This document shows, one piece after another, positions 38,538-47,794 of a stretch of 64,000 bases of DNA (positions within the stretch are counted from its first letter, which is position 1; each line of letters starts with the position of its first letter). The stretch lies in assembly GCF_913777625.1 (NCBI RefSeq), contig NZ_CAJYTI010000013.1, positions 1 to 64,000 on the forward strand, read 5' to 3'. The notes beneath the pieces are model-generated. The model saw only the letters and a list, made by a program, of their open reading frames with translations, did no database searches and was not told where the DNA came from. A program made the position numbers and the translations under genes. The DNA is from an uncultured Sphingomonas sp. GTDB lineage: Bacteria > Pseudomonadota > Alphaproteobacteria > Sphingomonadales > Sphingomonadaceae.

Positions 38538-39917
38538 ATGACCAAGCGCCTCCTGCTCGCGGCTGCTGCCGTGCTCGCCCTGCCCCTCCCCGCCTTCGCC
38601 CAGACCGCCGCCCAGGTGGCGAGCGTGCGCGATGCCGCGCTGAAGGACGATGTCGCCTGGGACGTGGTGGAGGGCCTGACGACCGAGGTCGGCCAGCGCC
38701 TCGCCGCCACCGAAGCCGAAGCCCGCGCCCGCGCCTGGGGGGTGAAGAAGCTGACTGCGCTGGGCTTCCAGAACGTTCATGTCGAGACCTACCGCATGCC
38801 GGTATGGGTCCGTGGTGCAGAAACCGCCGAAGTGCTTGGCGGCGCTGCGCAGAAGCTGACCATCGCCGCGCTCGGCTATTCGGGCTCGACCGGCGCGCAG
38901 CCGCTGGAAGCGGAGGTCGTGTACTTCCCTTCGCTCGCCGATCTCCAGGCCGCGCCCGCCGGCAGTCTGAAGGGCAAGATCGCCTTTATCGACCATGCGA
39001 TGGTGCCGACGCAGGACGGCTCGCAATATGGCTATTACGGCGCCGTCCGCCGCGCGGGGCCGAGCATCGCGGCGACCAAGGGGGCGGCGGCCGTGCTGAT
39101 CCGCTCGATCGGCACCGACCATCACCGCAATCCGCATACCGGCGTCACCACCTGGGCAAAGGGCGTCTCGCCCATCGCCGCCGCCGCGCTTTCGGTGCCC
39201 GATGCCGAGCAGCTAGTGCGGCTCGTCAAGCGCGGCCCGGTGAAGCTGCGCCTGACCGTCACGCCGCAATTCAAGGGGGAGGCGGAGTCCGGCAACGTGA
39301 TCGCCGATATCCCCGGCAGCGACCCCAAGGCGGGCATCATCGTCGTCGGCGGCCATCTCGACAGCTGGGACCTCGGCACCGGCGCGATCGACGACGGCGC
39401 GGGCGTGGCGATCACCACCGCAGCGGCGCTCCAGGCGGCCAAGCTCGGCCAGCCCCGCCGCACCATCCGCGTCGTGTGGTTCGGCGCGGAGGAAGTCGGC
39501 GGCTTCGGCGGCGAGGCCTATGCCAAGGCGCACGGCAGTGATCACCATGTGCTGGCGATGGAGTCCGATTTCGGCGCCGACCGCGTCTGGAAGTTCGAGA
39601 CCAACCTGCCCGAGGGCGCGAAGGCGATCGGCGACCGACTGGAGGCGGCGCTCTACCCGATCGGCATCGAGCGCGGCCGCGGCACCGCGCATGGCGGCAC
39701 CGATGTCGAGCCGGTTCTGGCGCTCGGCGTCGGCACGATCGGCCTGAACCAGGACGGGCTGCGCTATTTCGACCTGCACCACACGCCCGACGACACGCTC
39801 GACAAGATCGACCCCGCGCAGCTTCGCCAGAACGTCGCCGCCTGGGCGGCGATGCTGGCCATTACCGCCAATGCACCCGAGGAGATCGGTCCGGTGACGG
39901 CGCCCAAGGGCGAGTGA
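38538..39917 (+). CDS. M28-family zinc peptidase (exported)
   Basis: A secreted aminopeptidase or carboxypeptidase of the M28 family. The 459-residue protein has a signal peptide (LLLAAAAVLALPLPAFAQ), a protease-associated (PA) insertion domain (about 130-240) and a dinuclear zinc site: H273 in GGHLDSWD, D286 in AIDDGAG, E318/E319 in GAEEVG, D344 in MESDFG and H414 or H415 in DLHHTPDD. All ligands appear intact, so it should be active. Substrate is unknown. It is monocistronic, with an inverted-repeat element in its upstream region. Confidence 0.92.
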   Translation: MTKRLLLAAAAVLALPLPAFAQTAAQVASVRDAALKDDVAWDVVEGLTTEVGQRLAATEAEARARAWGVKKLTALGFQNVHVETYRMPVWVRGAETAEVLGGAAQKLTIAALGYSGSTGAQPLEAEVVYFPSLADLQAAPAGSLKGKIAFIDHAMVPTQDGSQYGYYGAVRRAGPSIAATKGAAAVLIRSIGTDHHRNPHTGVTTWAKGVSPIAAAALSVPDAEQLVRLVKRGPVKLRLTVTPQFKGEAESGNVIADIPGSDPKAGIIVVGGHLDSWDLGTGAIDDGAGVAITTAAALQAAKLGQPRRTIRVVWFGAEEVGGFGGEAYAKAHGSDHHVLAMESDFGADRVWKFETNLPEGAKAIGDRLEAALYPIGIERGRGTAHGGTDVEPVLALGVGTIGLNQDGLRYFDLHHTPDDTLDKIDPAQLRQNVAAWAAMLAITANAPEEIGPVTAPKGE

Positions 39918-40079
39918 ACTCGCCGTCCCGAATTCGGGCGGAAACGTGGCCAAGTTGCGGCCCAAGCCCGAGTTTGCGACATATTTGCGTTTGACGACAC
40001 GCCTGTCCTGCCCCATGCAGCGGGCTTGGACAGGCGGATCGCTTCGCCTGCGGAACGAATGTGAATTGGGAGCACCCGG

Positions 40080-40304
40080 ATGACCAAGCTTCGCCTGATC
40101 GCGGCCGCGGCCCTGCTGACGCCGCTGGCCGCCTGTGGCGGCGGCGAAGGCAATGTGGCGGACGGATCGAACTATGCGCCGGAAGCCAATGCGATGATCT
40201 ACCAGAACGATGCCGAGGATCGCGCCAATGCCGAGGCCGACGCCATGATCGGCAACGCCTCGCCGGAAAACGGCACGGACGTTGCGGCCGGCAACGCCAA
40301 CTGA
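40080..40304 (+). CDS. Small hypothetical lipoprotein
   Basis: The 74-residue product has a lipoprotein signal peptide with lipobox LAAC (C19), followed by a short, hydrophilic, Asn/Ala/Glu/Asp-rich mature part (NVADGSNYAPEANAM, DRANAEADAMIGNAS) with no recognisable domain. Such small, low-complexity lipoproteins occur in sphingomonads but their role is not known to me. A good GGGAGCACCCGG leader precedes the ATG and a strong intrinsic terminator follows the stop, so it is a single-gene unit. Confidence 0.75.
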   Translation: MTKLRLIAAAALLTPLAACGGGEGNVADGSNYAPEANAMIYQNDAEDRANAEADAMIGNASPENGTDVAAGNAN

Positions 40305-40326
40305 TCACGCCCCTTGTCGCAATTCG

Positions 40327-40358
40327 AAGGGCGTCTCCGGCTTCGGAGGCGCCCTTTT
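40327..40358 (+). terminator. Rho-independent terminator after the small lipoprotein gene
   Basis: A 12-bp stem with one G-T wobble (AGGGCGTCTCCG pairing CGGAGGCGCCCT, loop GCTT) is followed by TTTT. Position and form fit an intrinsic terminator for the lipoprotein gene. Confidence 0.85.
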
Positions 40359-40416
40359 CCTTGGCCGTTCGCCCGGCTAGGCTCTTCCGCTCGAAACCGA
40401 TGAAAAAGGACGCTGC

Positions 40417-41742
40417 TTGACGACTTCCCCCGAAGCCCGCCGCCCCTGGTGGAGCCTGCTCTACACCTGGGTGCTGATCGGCATCGTCGCGGGCGTGACG
40501 ACCGGCTGGCTGGCACCCGGCTTCGGCGCCGGACTGCAGCCGCTGGGCCAGGCGTTCATCGCGCTGGTCAAGATGATCATCCCGCCGGTGATCTTCCTTA
40601 CCGTCGTCACCGGCATCGCGGGCTCGCATGGGGTCGGTTCCCTGGGTCGGGTGGCGCTGAAAGCCTTCGCCTATTTCCTGTTCTTCTCGACGCTGGCGCT
40701 GGTCGTCGGGCTGATCGTCTCGCACCTCCTCCAGCCCGGCGCGGGGATGCATGTCGATCCCGCGACGCTCGACGCCGCCGCGGTGAAGGGCTATGCCGCC
40801 AAGGCGCATGAGAGCACGCTCACCGGCTTCCTGCTCGCGATCATCCCGGAGACGCTGGTCTCGGCCTTTACCAGCGGCTCGATCCTGCAGGTGCTGTTCG
40901 TCGCGATCCTGTTCGGCATCGCGCTGTCGCTGGTCGGCGAGACCGCAGCGCCGGTGACCGATCTGCTGGAGCGCCTCGCGACGGTGGTGTTCAAGCTGGT
41001 CAGCCTGGTGATGTGGGCAGCCCCCTTCGGCGCATTCGGTGCAATGGCGTTCACCGTCGGCAAATACGGCGTCGGCACGCTGCTCAGTCTCGGCGCGCTG
41101 GTCGGCACCTTCTACCTGACCTCCGCGATTTTCGTGCTGGTCGTGCTCGGCACGGTCGCGGCACTCACCGGCTTCTCGATCCTCAAGCTGCTGCGGTATC
41201 TGCGCGCCGAACTGCTCCTGGTGCTCGGCACCTCCTCGTCCGAAGCCGCGCTGCCCGCGCTGATCGAGAAGATGCAGGCGGCCGGCGCCGCCCGGGAAGT
41301 GGTGGGCGTCGTGGTCCCCGCCGGCTATTCGTTCAACCTCGACGGCACCAATATCTACATGACGCTGGCGGCGCTGTTCATCGCCCAGGCGACCGGCGTG
41401 CACCTGTCGCTCGGCGAACAGCTGGCGCTGCTGGGCGTCGCGATGCTGAGCTCGAAGGGCGCGGCCGGCGTGACCGGCGCAGGGTTCATCACCCTCGCCG
41501 CCACGCTGGCGATCGTCCCCAAGGTGCCGGTCGCCGGCATGGCGCTGGTACTGGGCGTCGACCGGTTCATGAGCGAGTGCCGCAGCCTCACCAACTTCAT
41601 CGGCAATGCGGTGGCGACGCTGGTGGTCGCGCGCTGGGAAGGCAAGCTTGACCGCGCGGCGCTGGCCCGGGCGCTCGACGGGACATCGGCCGCCCCGTCG
41701 GCGGCCGAAGGCGACCCACGGTTGACTGAGCGGGCTCAATAG
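40417..41742 (+). CDS. C4-dicarboxylate/sodium (or proton) symporter, DctA-like
   Basis: The 441-residue, multi-span inner-membrane protein belongs to the DAACS family (DctA/GltP) that imports C4-dicarboxylates or glutamate. It has the family motifs [48 protein letters not shown] and [13 protein letters not shown]. The sequence around [17 protein letters not shown] is closest to DctA. Translation likely starts at TTG 40417 after an AAAAAGGA ribosome-binding site. The stop lies 7 bp inside the 3' end of the convergent LOV-HTH gene. Substrate assignment is by similarity only. Confidence 0.9.
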   Translation: MTTSPEARRPWWSLLYTWVLIGIVAGVTTGWLAPGFGAGLQPLGQAFIALVKMIIPPVIFLTVVTGIAGSHGVGSLGRVALKAFAYFLFFSTLALVVGLIVSHLLQPGAGMHVDPATLDAAAVKGYAAKAHESTLTGFLLAIIPETLVSAFTSGSILQVLFVAILFGIALSLVGETAAPVTDLLERLATVVFKLVSLVMWAAPFGAFGAMAFTVGKYGVGTLLSLGALVGTFYLTSAIFVLVVLGTVAALTGFSILKLLRYLRAELLLVLGTSSSEAALPALIEKMQAAGAAREVVGVVVPAGYSFNLDGTNIYMTLAALFIAQATGVHLSLGEQLALLGVAMLSSKGAAGVTGAGFITLAATLAIVPKVPVAGMALVLGVDRFMSECRSLTNFIGNAVATLVVARWEGKLDRAALARALDGTSAAPSAAEGDPRLTERAQ

Positions 41743-42323
41743 CCCGCTTCGATCGCCATCCGCACGGCATCGGCCGCAGTCCGCACGCCCAGCGCGCGAA
41801 ACATCGCGGCGCGGTGCATCTTGATCGTCCGCTCGGTGAGGCCGAGGTCATAGGCGATCTGTTTGTTGAGCTTGCCCGCCGCCATCGCGATCAGCACCGC
41901 GCGCTGGCGCGGCGAGAGCGCGCCGATCTTGTCGCGGGCGATGGTAGCGCGGTGGGTGGTGCCCTCCTTCGGCCCCTCCACTTCCATCTGCGAGCCGAGG
42001 AAATATTCCAGCTCGCCATCCTCGCCGAAGATCGGGGCGACCAGCAACGCGTTGCGGAACGGCGTGCCGTCCTTCTTGTAATTGAGGATCTCCACCATGA
42101 CCGGGCGCTTTTCGCGCACGCCGGCGCTGAGCGCCTCGCTCAGCCAGGGTTCGGTCTTGTCGCCCGCCAGGAATCGGCAGTTTCGGCCGAGGATCTCGTC
42201 CCGTTGGTACCCGGTCAGTGCGATGAAGGCGTCGTTGCAGTCGACGATCGGGTTATCCGGAAGTCGGGGGTTACTCAGCACCGCAGCGACGGCACTTCCG
42301 GCAATCATGTCGGTCAATGGCAT
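41736..42323 (-). CDS. EL222-like blue-light LOV-HTH transcription regulator
   Basis: The 195-residue protein has an N-terminal LOV photosensor with the flavin-reactive C49 in GRNCRFLAG, followed by [20 protein letters not shown], and a C-terminal LuxR-type helix-turn-helix ([32 protein letters not shown]). The arrangement and sequence closely match EL222 of Erythrobacter litoralis, in which blue light forms a cysteinyl-flavin adduct, releases the HTH and allows dimerisation and DNA binding. All residues needed for the adduct are present. It is divergent from folE across 145 bp, and the neighbourhood is rich in light-repair genes. Regulation of those neighbours is inference. Confidence 0.92.
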   Translation of the reverse strand: MPLTDMIAGSAVAAVLSNPRLPDNPIVDCNDAFIALTGYQRDEILGRNCRFLAGDKTEPWLSEALSAGVREKRPVMVEILNYKKDGTPFRNALLVAPIFGEDGELEYFLGSQMEVEGPKEGTTHRATIARDKIGALSPRQRAVLIAMAAGKLNKQIAYDLGLTERTIKMHRAAMFRALGVRTAADAVRMAIEAGY

Positions 42324-42468
42324 TGGTCGGCTTTCTGCATCCTTATGGGGTCGCGCAAGCGGATACCCTTTTGTCCATGTTCCCGGTTTCGGCCGGGTTC
42401 CTCATGTGGAGGACACTCGATGCCGGCGTGCCAAGCAAACGCTGCCGGTGAAACGAAAGGTAGGCCCG

Positions 42469-43083
42469 ATGAACTTCTTCTGCAACGATATAGAGCGGGC
42501 CGACAACGAAACCGGGGCGGATTATGTCCCGGACGAGGTTCAGGAAGCGGTCCGTACCCTGCTGCGCTGGGTCGGCGAAGATCCCGAGCGCGAAGGCCTG
42601 CGCGATACGCCGATGCGCCATGCCAAGGCCTGGCGTGAATATTGCGCCGGCTATGAGGAAGATCCCGGCATGCACCTAGCGCGCACCTTCGAGGAAGTGG
42701 CGGGCTATGACGAGATCGTACTGCTGAAGGACATTCCTTTCCAGTCGCACTGCGAGCATCATCTGGCGCCGATCACCGGCCGGGCCTCGATCGCCTATCT
42801 GCCCAAGGACCGGGTGGTCGGCATCTCGAAGCTTGCCCGCGTGCTTCACGGCTATGCCCGCCGCCTGCAGATCCAGGAGCGGCTGACCGCCGAGATCGCC
42901 CAGGCGATCTGGACCCATCTGAAGCCGGCCGGCGTCGCCGTCGTCATCGAGGCGCAGCATGGCTGCATGACCGGCCGCGGCGTGAAGACGCACGGCGTGG
43001 GCATGGTCACCAGCCGGATGCTCGGCTGCTTCCTCGAGGACCGCAGCAGCCGCGCCGAGCTGATGTCGCTGATGGGCTATTGA
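42469..43083 (+). CDS. folE: GTP cyclohydrolase I
   Basis: FolE makes 7,8-dihydroneopterin triphosphate from GTP, the first step of folate and pterin synthesis. The 204-residue protein has the zinc ligands C95 and H98 (SHCEHHLAPITG) and C166 (QHGCMTGRGV), with the same 71-residue spacing as in the Escherichia coli enzyme. The start MNFFCNDIER follows an AAAGG ribosome-binding site. It is divergent from the LOV-HTH regulator gene. The FAD oxidoreductase follows 14 bp later. A light-linked folE could supply pterin or folate cofactors to photolyases; this is inference. Confidence 0.96.
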   Translation: MNFFCNDIERADNETGADYVPDEVQEAVRTLLRWVGEDPEREGLRDTPMRHAKAWREYCAGYEEDPGMHLARTFEEVAGYDEIVLLKDIPFQSHCEHHLAPITGRASIAYLPKDRVVGISKLARVLHGYARRLQIQERLTAEIAQAIWTHLKPAGVAVVIEAQHGCMTGRGVKTHGVGMVTSRMLGCFLEDRSSRAELMSLMGY

Positions 43084-43097
43084 GCGGGATCGCTGCG

Positions 43098-44045
43098 ATG
43101 GACGTGGTGATCCTCGGCGCCGGAATTGCGGGCCTCGCCTGTGCAGACCAGCTGCACGCCGCCGGCCATCAAGTAACGTTGTTCGACAAAGGGCGTGGTC
43201 CGGGCGGCCGCATGTCCACCCGGCGGGTGGACCTCGATGGCGAACAGCTTCAGTTCGATCACGGTGCGCAATACTTCACCGTGCGCGACGATCGGTTCCG
43301 TCGGCAGGTCCAGGACTGGCAGGCGCACGGCGTCGCCAGTCCGTGGCAGGAAGCGGGACCCGATGCGTGGGTCGGCACCCCGGCGATGAATGCGCCGGTG
43401 CGGCACATGGCGGCGGCGCACCGTGTCCATTTCGGGCACCATGTCGTAGGGCTTACCCGCAATGCGCAGGGCTGGCATGTGCGGCTGCAGGAGCAGCAGC
43501 ATGGCCCGTTCGATGCGGCGATCATCGCACTGCCCGCCGAACAGGCCGCCGCGATCCTCGGCACGCACGATCTGATGATGGCGGCCGATGCGATGGCGGC
43601 GCGCTCGCAGCCCTGCTGGACGGCGATGATCGCGTTCGAGGATCGGCTGCCGATCGCGGCCGACAGCATCCGCCAGCACGGCATCATCGGCTGGGCGGCG
43701 CGCGACGGTGCAAAGCCCGGCCGCCATGATGGCGAGACCTGGGTGGTGCAAGGCCATGGGTCCTGGTCGACCGAGCATATCGAGGATCCCGCCGAGAGCG
43801 TGGCACAGGCGCTGCTCGACGCGCTGCTGGTGCATGCCGAGGGTGCGGTGCCGCCGCTCCGCTATCTCGCCGCACATCGCTGGCGCTTCGCGATGACGCC
43901 GGGGGTCGACAAGGGCGCATTGTGGAACGGCAGCCTGCGCCTCGGTGCCTGCGGAGACTGGTTGCAGGGTCCGCGGGTCGAGCTCGCTTGGCTCTCGGGG
44001 CACCGGCTCGGCGCGATGATCGGCAGCGCGGCCGCAGCCGCCTAG
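43098..44045 (+). CDS. NAD(P)/FAD-dependent oxidoreductase (renalase-like)
   Basis: The 315-residue flavoprotein begins with a Rossmann FAD-binding motif (VVILGAGIAGLACADQL) and a GGRMSTRR sequence typical of the renalase/amine-oxidase-like group. Later motifs include FDHGAQYFTVRD and the C-terminal FAD-contacting LGACGDWLQG. It has no signal peptide and its substrate is unknown. In other bacteria such proteins lie in photolyase- and light-regulator-containing clusters, as here. It follows folE 14 bp later and overlaps the end of the convergent DUF3429 gene by 4 bp. The ATG at 43098 was preferred to an upstream TTG. Confidence 0.85.
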   Translation: MDVVILGAGIAGLACADQLHAAGHQVTLFDKGRGPGGRMSTRRVDLDGEQLQFDHGAQYFTVRDDRFRRQVQDWQAHGVASPWQEAGPDAWVGTPAMNAPVRHMAAAHRVHFGHHVVGLTRNAQGWHVRLQEQQHGPFDAAIIALPAEQAAAILGTHDLMMAADAMAARSQPCWTAMIAFEDRLPIAADSIRQHGIIGWAARDGAKPGRHDGETWVVQGHGSWSTEHIEDPAESVAQALLDALLVHAEGAVPPLRYLAAHRWRFAMTPGVDKGALWNGSLRLGACGDWLQGPRVELAWLSGHRLGAMIGSAAAAA

Positions 44046-44488
44046 AGCAACGCCAAGGCGAGCGTCAGCAGGCCGAGCCCGGTCGAGAGCTGGAAGCGGA
44101 GCGGGATCCAGCCACGCGTCGGCGATCCGTTCCGCGCCAGGACAAGATCCACTGCGGGGGAAACGAGAATGGCAATCCCGAGCAGACTCAGCGCCTGCTC
44201 GCTGGACCAGCCCGCCCGTTGGAGCAGAATCAGCCCCCAGGCCAGCAGCGACGGCACCACCGCGACACCGAACAGCGCGGCCGGCGCCCGCCCCTGAGCG
44301 ACCCCCTGCCCCCACCAGAGTCCGCCGAGGAAACTGTAGATCAGTGCGGCATAGCCAAAGCCGGCATCGAGCAGCAGCGCGCGGTGCATCGGCAACAGCA
44401 CCAGCCCGGCCGCGCAGCCTACCAGCGGCAGCAGTCCGGCATAGCCGAGCAGGCGCGCCGCGGGCGCGATCGTGGCACGATTTTCCAT
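44042..44488 (-). CDS. DUF3429 membrane protein
   Basis: This 148-residue integral membrane protein has about five hydrophobic segments (LLGYAGLLPLVGCAAGLVLL, FGYAALIYSFLGGLWWG, LFGVAVVPSLLAWGLILL and more) and the family-like SFLGGLWWG and RFQLSTGLGLLTL motifs of DUF3429. Its function is unknown; the family recurs near photolyase genes in several proteobacteria. It is divergent from the FeS photolyase across 79 bp and convergent with the FAD oxidoreductase. The start MENRATIAP was chosen; a longer reading upstream lacks hydrophobic character and runs into the photolyase promoter. Confidence 0.8.
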   Translation of the reverse strand: MENRATIAPAARLLGYAGLLPLVGCAAGLVLLPMHRALLLDAGFGYAALIYSFLGGLWWGQGVAQGRAPAALFGVAVVPSLLAWGLILLQRAGWSSEQALSLLGIAILVSPAVDLVLARNGSPTRGWIPLRFQLSTGLGLLTLALALL

Positions 44489-44567
44489 GCTCGATCGATC
44501 GCCTGCGCGCCTTCCGCTCTCAACCTGTCCGAAAAGACATCGCGCCCCTGCACGCCCCCTGCCCCAC

Positions 44568-46109
44568 ATGGCCCCCATGGCCCGCCTAATCCTCCTTCTC
44601 GGCGACCAGCTCAGCGCTGGCATCTCCTCGCTCGAAGAAGCCGATCCGGCCGAAGACGTGGTGCTGATGGCGGAGGTCGCCGAAGAGGCAGGCTATGTCC
44701 CGCACCACAAGAAGAAGCTCGCCTTCGTCTTCTCCGCGATGCGCCACTTCGCCGAGGAGTTGCGCGCCGACGGCTGGCAACTCCGCTACACCCGGCTGGA
44801 CGATCCCGACAATGCCGGCAGCCTGGTCGGCGAGATCGAGCGCGCCCGCGCGGCACTGGACGCGGACCAGATCCTCTGCACGGCACCCGGCGAATGGCGG
44901 CTGCGCGAGGCACTGGCGGCGGTTCCCGGCCTGACGTTGCTTCCCGACACCCGCTTCCTGATCGATCCCGCCGGCTTCCGCGCCTGGGCGCAGGGGCGCC
45001 GTCAGCTGCGCATGGAGTATTTCTACCGCGACATGCGCCGCCGCATCGGCCTGCTCATGGAGGGGGACGCCCCTGCCGGCGGCGAGTGGAACTATGATCA
45101 GGACAATCGCGGCACGCCGCCGCCCGGCACGCACGCGCCGACGCTGCCCGCCTTCGAGGTTGATGCGATCACCCGCGAGGTGCTGGCGCTGGTCGAGGAG
45201 CGGTTTCCGGACAATTTCGGCGATCTCCATCCTTTCGCGCTCGCCGTCACCCGCGCCGATGCCGAGAAGGCGCGGGACCATTTCCTCGCCCATGCCCTGC
45301 CCCGCTTCGGCGACTACCAGGATGCGATGCGCCGCGGCGAACCGATATTATTCCATGCACATCTCGCACTGTATCTGAACATCGGCCTGCTGGATCCGCT
45401 CGACCTGTGCCGGCGCGCCGAGGCTGAGTGGCGCGCGGGCCGGGTGCCGATCAACTCGGCCGAGGGCTTTATCCGCCAGATCCTCGGCTGGCGGGAATAT
45501 GTCCGCGGCATCTACTGGCTGCACATGCCGCGCTATGCCGAGGCCAACGCGCTGGAAGCCCGGCGCCCGCTCCCCGACTTCTACTGGACGGGCGAAACCG
45601 ACATGGCCTGCATGCGCGACGCGGTCGAGCAGACCCGCACCCATGCCTATGCGCACCACATACAGCGGCTGATGGTCACCGGCAATTTCGCGCTCCTCGC
45701 CGGCATCGACCCCTATCTGGTCCATGTCTGGTACATGGCAGTCTATGCCGATGCCTATGAATGGGTGGAGATGCCCAACACGATCGGCATGGCGCTGTTC
45801 GCCGATGGCGGGATCATGGGCTCAAAGCCCTATGCCGCCAGCGGCGCCTATATTGATCGCATGTCCGATTATTGCGCGGGCTGCCGCTACAAGGTGAAGC
45901 TGAAGGCCGGGCCGGACGCCTGCCCGTTCAACTATCTCTACTGGGATTTCGTCGCCCGCCACCGCGAGCGCTTCGCCCGCAACCCGCGCATGGGGCCGAT
46001 CGTCCGCAACCTCGACCGCATGACCGACGCGCGCAAGGCGGAGATCCGCACCGATTCCGCCCGCTTCCTCGACGCGCTGGTCCCGGCCGGGAGCCGCTGG
46101 AATGGTTGA
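44568..46109 (+). CDS. FeS-type (6-4) photolyase/cryptochrome (PhrB/CryB family)
   Basis: This belongs to the FeS-BCP branch of photolyases, which repair (6-4) photoproducts or act as cryptochromes and carry a [4Fe-4S] cluster and a lumazine antenna. In the 513-residue protein the four cluster cysteines C348, C436, C439 and C452 are all present (DMACMRD; YCAGCRY; ACPFNYLYW). The spacing matches Agrobacterium tumefaciens PhrB shifted by two. The HHxxR repair motif is H363-H364-I-Q-R367. N-terminal sequence LILLLGDQLS fits the antenna domain. ATG 44577 is an alternative start. It overlaps the DCC gene by 8 bp. Confidence 0.95.
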   Translation: MAPMARLILLLGDQLSAGISSLEEADPAEDVVLMAEVAEEAGYVPHHKKKLAFVFSAMRHFAEELRADGWQLRYTRLDDPDNAGSLVGEIERARAALDADQILCTAPGEWRLREALAAVPGLTLLPDTRFLIDPAGFRAWAQGRRQLRMEYFYRDMRRRIGLLMEGDAPAGGEWNYDQDNRGTPPPGTHAPTLPAFEVDAITREVLALVEERFPDNFGDLHPFALAVTRADAEKARDHFLAHALPRFGDYQDAMRRGEPILFHAHLALYLNIGLLDPLDLCRRAEAEWRAGRVPINSAEGFIRQILGWREYVRGIYWLHMPRYAEANALEARRPLPDFYWTGETDMACMRDAVEQTRTHAYAHHIQRLMVTGNFALLAGIDPYLVHVWYMAVYADAYEWVEMPNTIGMALFADGGIMGSKPYAASGAYIDRMSDYCAGCRYKVKLKAGPDACPFNYLYWDFVARHRERFARNPRMGPIVRNLDRMTDARKAEIRTDSARFLDALVPAGSRWNG

Positions 46110-46473
46110 GCCGCTCACCGTCTGGTACGATGGCGGCTGCCCGTTATGCACGCGGGAGATCGCGCTGATGCGGCGGCTGGATCGGCGGGGCCGCCTGCGC
46201 TTCGTCGATGTCAGCGCCGGTACCACCGCCTGCCCGCTCGACCGAACCGATCTGCTCGCCCGCTTCCATGTCAGCGATGCCCGTGGCCGCTTTTACAGCG
46301 GCGCGGCGGCGTTCGCGGCAATGTGGCGGGCGATCCCGCTGTTGCGGCCGTTGGGGCTGCTGGCATTGCTGCCGGGGATGACCTGGGCCCTCGAACGGCT
46401 CTATCGCGCGTTCCTGCGCGTTCGGCCCACACTCCAGCGCTGGATGCGCGAAAGGGAACATCATGGCGGATGA
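46102..46473 (+). CDS. DCC-family (DUF393) thiol-disulfide oxidoreductase-like protein
   Basis: The 123-residue protein has the DCC signature YDGGCPLCTREI (D10, C13, C16) near the N-terminus and a hydrophobic C-terminal segment. Members are thought to be thioredoxin-fold redox proteins, though substrates are unknown. It is translationally coupled to the FeS photolyase upstream (8-bp overlap) and to the ABC1 kinase downstream (11-bp overlap), so the three form one operon. A redox or haem/quinone-linked role beside the photolyase is possible but unproven. Confidence 0.9.
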   Translation: MVEPLTVWYDGGCPLCTREIALMRRLDRRGRLRFVDVSAGTTACPLDRTDLLARFHVSDARGRFYSGAAAFAAMWRAIPLLRPLGLLALLPGMTWALERLYRAFLRVRPTLQRWMREREHHGG

Positions 46474-47794
46474 TCAAGGATATGACGGCCGCTCGCGCGC
46501 GGTTCCCAAGGGGCGGCTCGCGCGCTTCGGCGTGATGGGGCGGTTGGCCGGCGGCGTCGCCGGCAACGTGCTGGCGGAGGGTGCCAAGCGGCTCGTCGCC
46601 GGCGAGCGGCCGCAGTTGCGTGATCTCGTCCTCACGCCCGGCAACGTCGCCCGCGCCACCGAGCAGCTGGCGCAACTGCGCGGAGCGGCGATGAAGCTCG
46701 GCCAGATGATCTCGCTCGACGCCGGCGACGTACTGCCCGACGAGCTGACCCAGATCCTCGCCCGGCTGCGCGACCGCGCCCACCACATGCCCCCCGCCCA
46801 GCTTCAGCAGGTGCTGGCGAAGGAATGGGGCCCCGATTGGCGCCGCCGCTTCGCGCTGTTCGAGGCGCACCCCATGGCGGCAGCGTCGATCGGACAGGTC
46901 CACCGCGCCAGGATGCCCGACGGGCGGAAGCTCGCGATCAAGGTGCAATATCCCGGCGTCCGCGAAAGCATCGACGCCGATGTCGACAATGTCGCGACGC
47001 TGCTCCGCCTCTCCGGCCTGTTGCCCAAGGGCCTCGACATCGCCCCGCTGCTGGGCGAGGCCAAGCGGCAGCTCCACGACGAGGCGGATTATGTCCGCGA
47101 AGCCGCGATGATGACGCGCTATGCCGATCACCTCGCCGCCGACGACCGCTATCTGGTGCCGCGCCCGGTGCCCGAGCTGTCGACCGCCAATGTGCTGGCG
47201 ATGGACTATATCGCCGCCAAGCCGATCGAAACGCTGGAGGCAGCCGGTCAGGACGAGCGCAACCGCGTGACGACGGCGCTGATCGATCTGGTGCTGCGCG
47301 AGCTGTTCGACTTCGCCTTCATCCAGACCGATCCCAATTTCGCCAACTACCGCTACCAGCCGGAAAGCGGCCGACTGGTACTCCTCGATTTCGGCGCCGC
47401 GATGCCCATTTCCGACGCAATCCGTGATGGATACCGGGACCTGCTGCAAGCAGGCCTGAACAGCGACACCGCCGGCGTTCGCACTGCGGCGCTGGCGCTC
47501 GGCTTCTTCAGCCACGCGGCCCTGGAGCGCCATCCCGCCGTGATCGATCGCATGATCGGGCTGATCCTCGAGCAGACCGACCGCGCCGATGATTTCGATT
47601 TCGGCGACCGCGGCTTTCTCCAGGCCGTGCGCGGCGAAGGCATGCAGATGGTGGAGGACCGTGCCGTCTGGCACGTGCCGCCCGCCGACACGCTGTTCGT
47701 CCAGCGCAAGATCAGTGGCATGGCGCTCCTCGCCGCGCGGCTGAAGGCCCATGTCGGATTGCGCGGCATGGTGGGGACGCGGCTCGCTCAATAG
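46463..47794 (+). CDS. ABC1/UbiB-family atypical kinase
   Basis: The 443-residue protein is an ABC1 (ADCK/UbiB) family member, atypical protein-kinase-like ATPases tied to ubiquinone and isoprenoid lipid metabolism. It has the family KxGQ motif (K78-L-G80-Q81), AAASIGQVHRA, the catalytic-loop equivalent TDPNFANYRY and DFGAA. The usual C-terminal transmembrane pair of UbiB is absent, so it is closer to the soluble ABC1 type. It is the last gene of the photolyase-DCC operon and overlaps the convergent SDR gene by 7 bp. Confidence 0.92.
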   Translation: MADDQGYDGRSRAVPKGRLARFGVMGRLAGGVAGNVLAEGAKRLVAGERPQLRDLVLTPGNVARATEQLAQLRGAAMKLGQMISLDAGDVLPDELTQILARLRDRAHHMPPAQLQQVLAKEWGPDWRRRFALFEAHPMAAASIGQVHRARMPDGRKLAIKVQYPGVRESIDADVDNVATLLRLSGLLPKGLDIAPLLGEAKRQLHDEADYVREAAMMTRYADHLAADDRYLVPRPVPELSTANVLAMDYIAAKPIETLEAAGQDERNRVTTALIDLVLRELFDFAFIQTDPNFANYRYQPESGRLVLLDFGAAMPISDAIRDGYRDLLQAGLNSDTAGVRTAALALGFFSHAALERHPAVIDRMIGLILEQTDRADDFDFGDRGFLQAVRGEGMQMVEDRAVWHVPPADTLFVQRKISGMALLAARLKAHVGLRGMVGTRLAQ

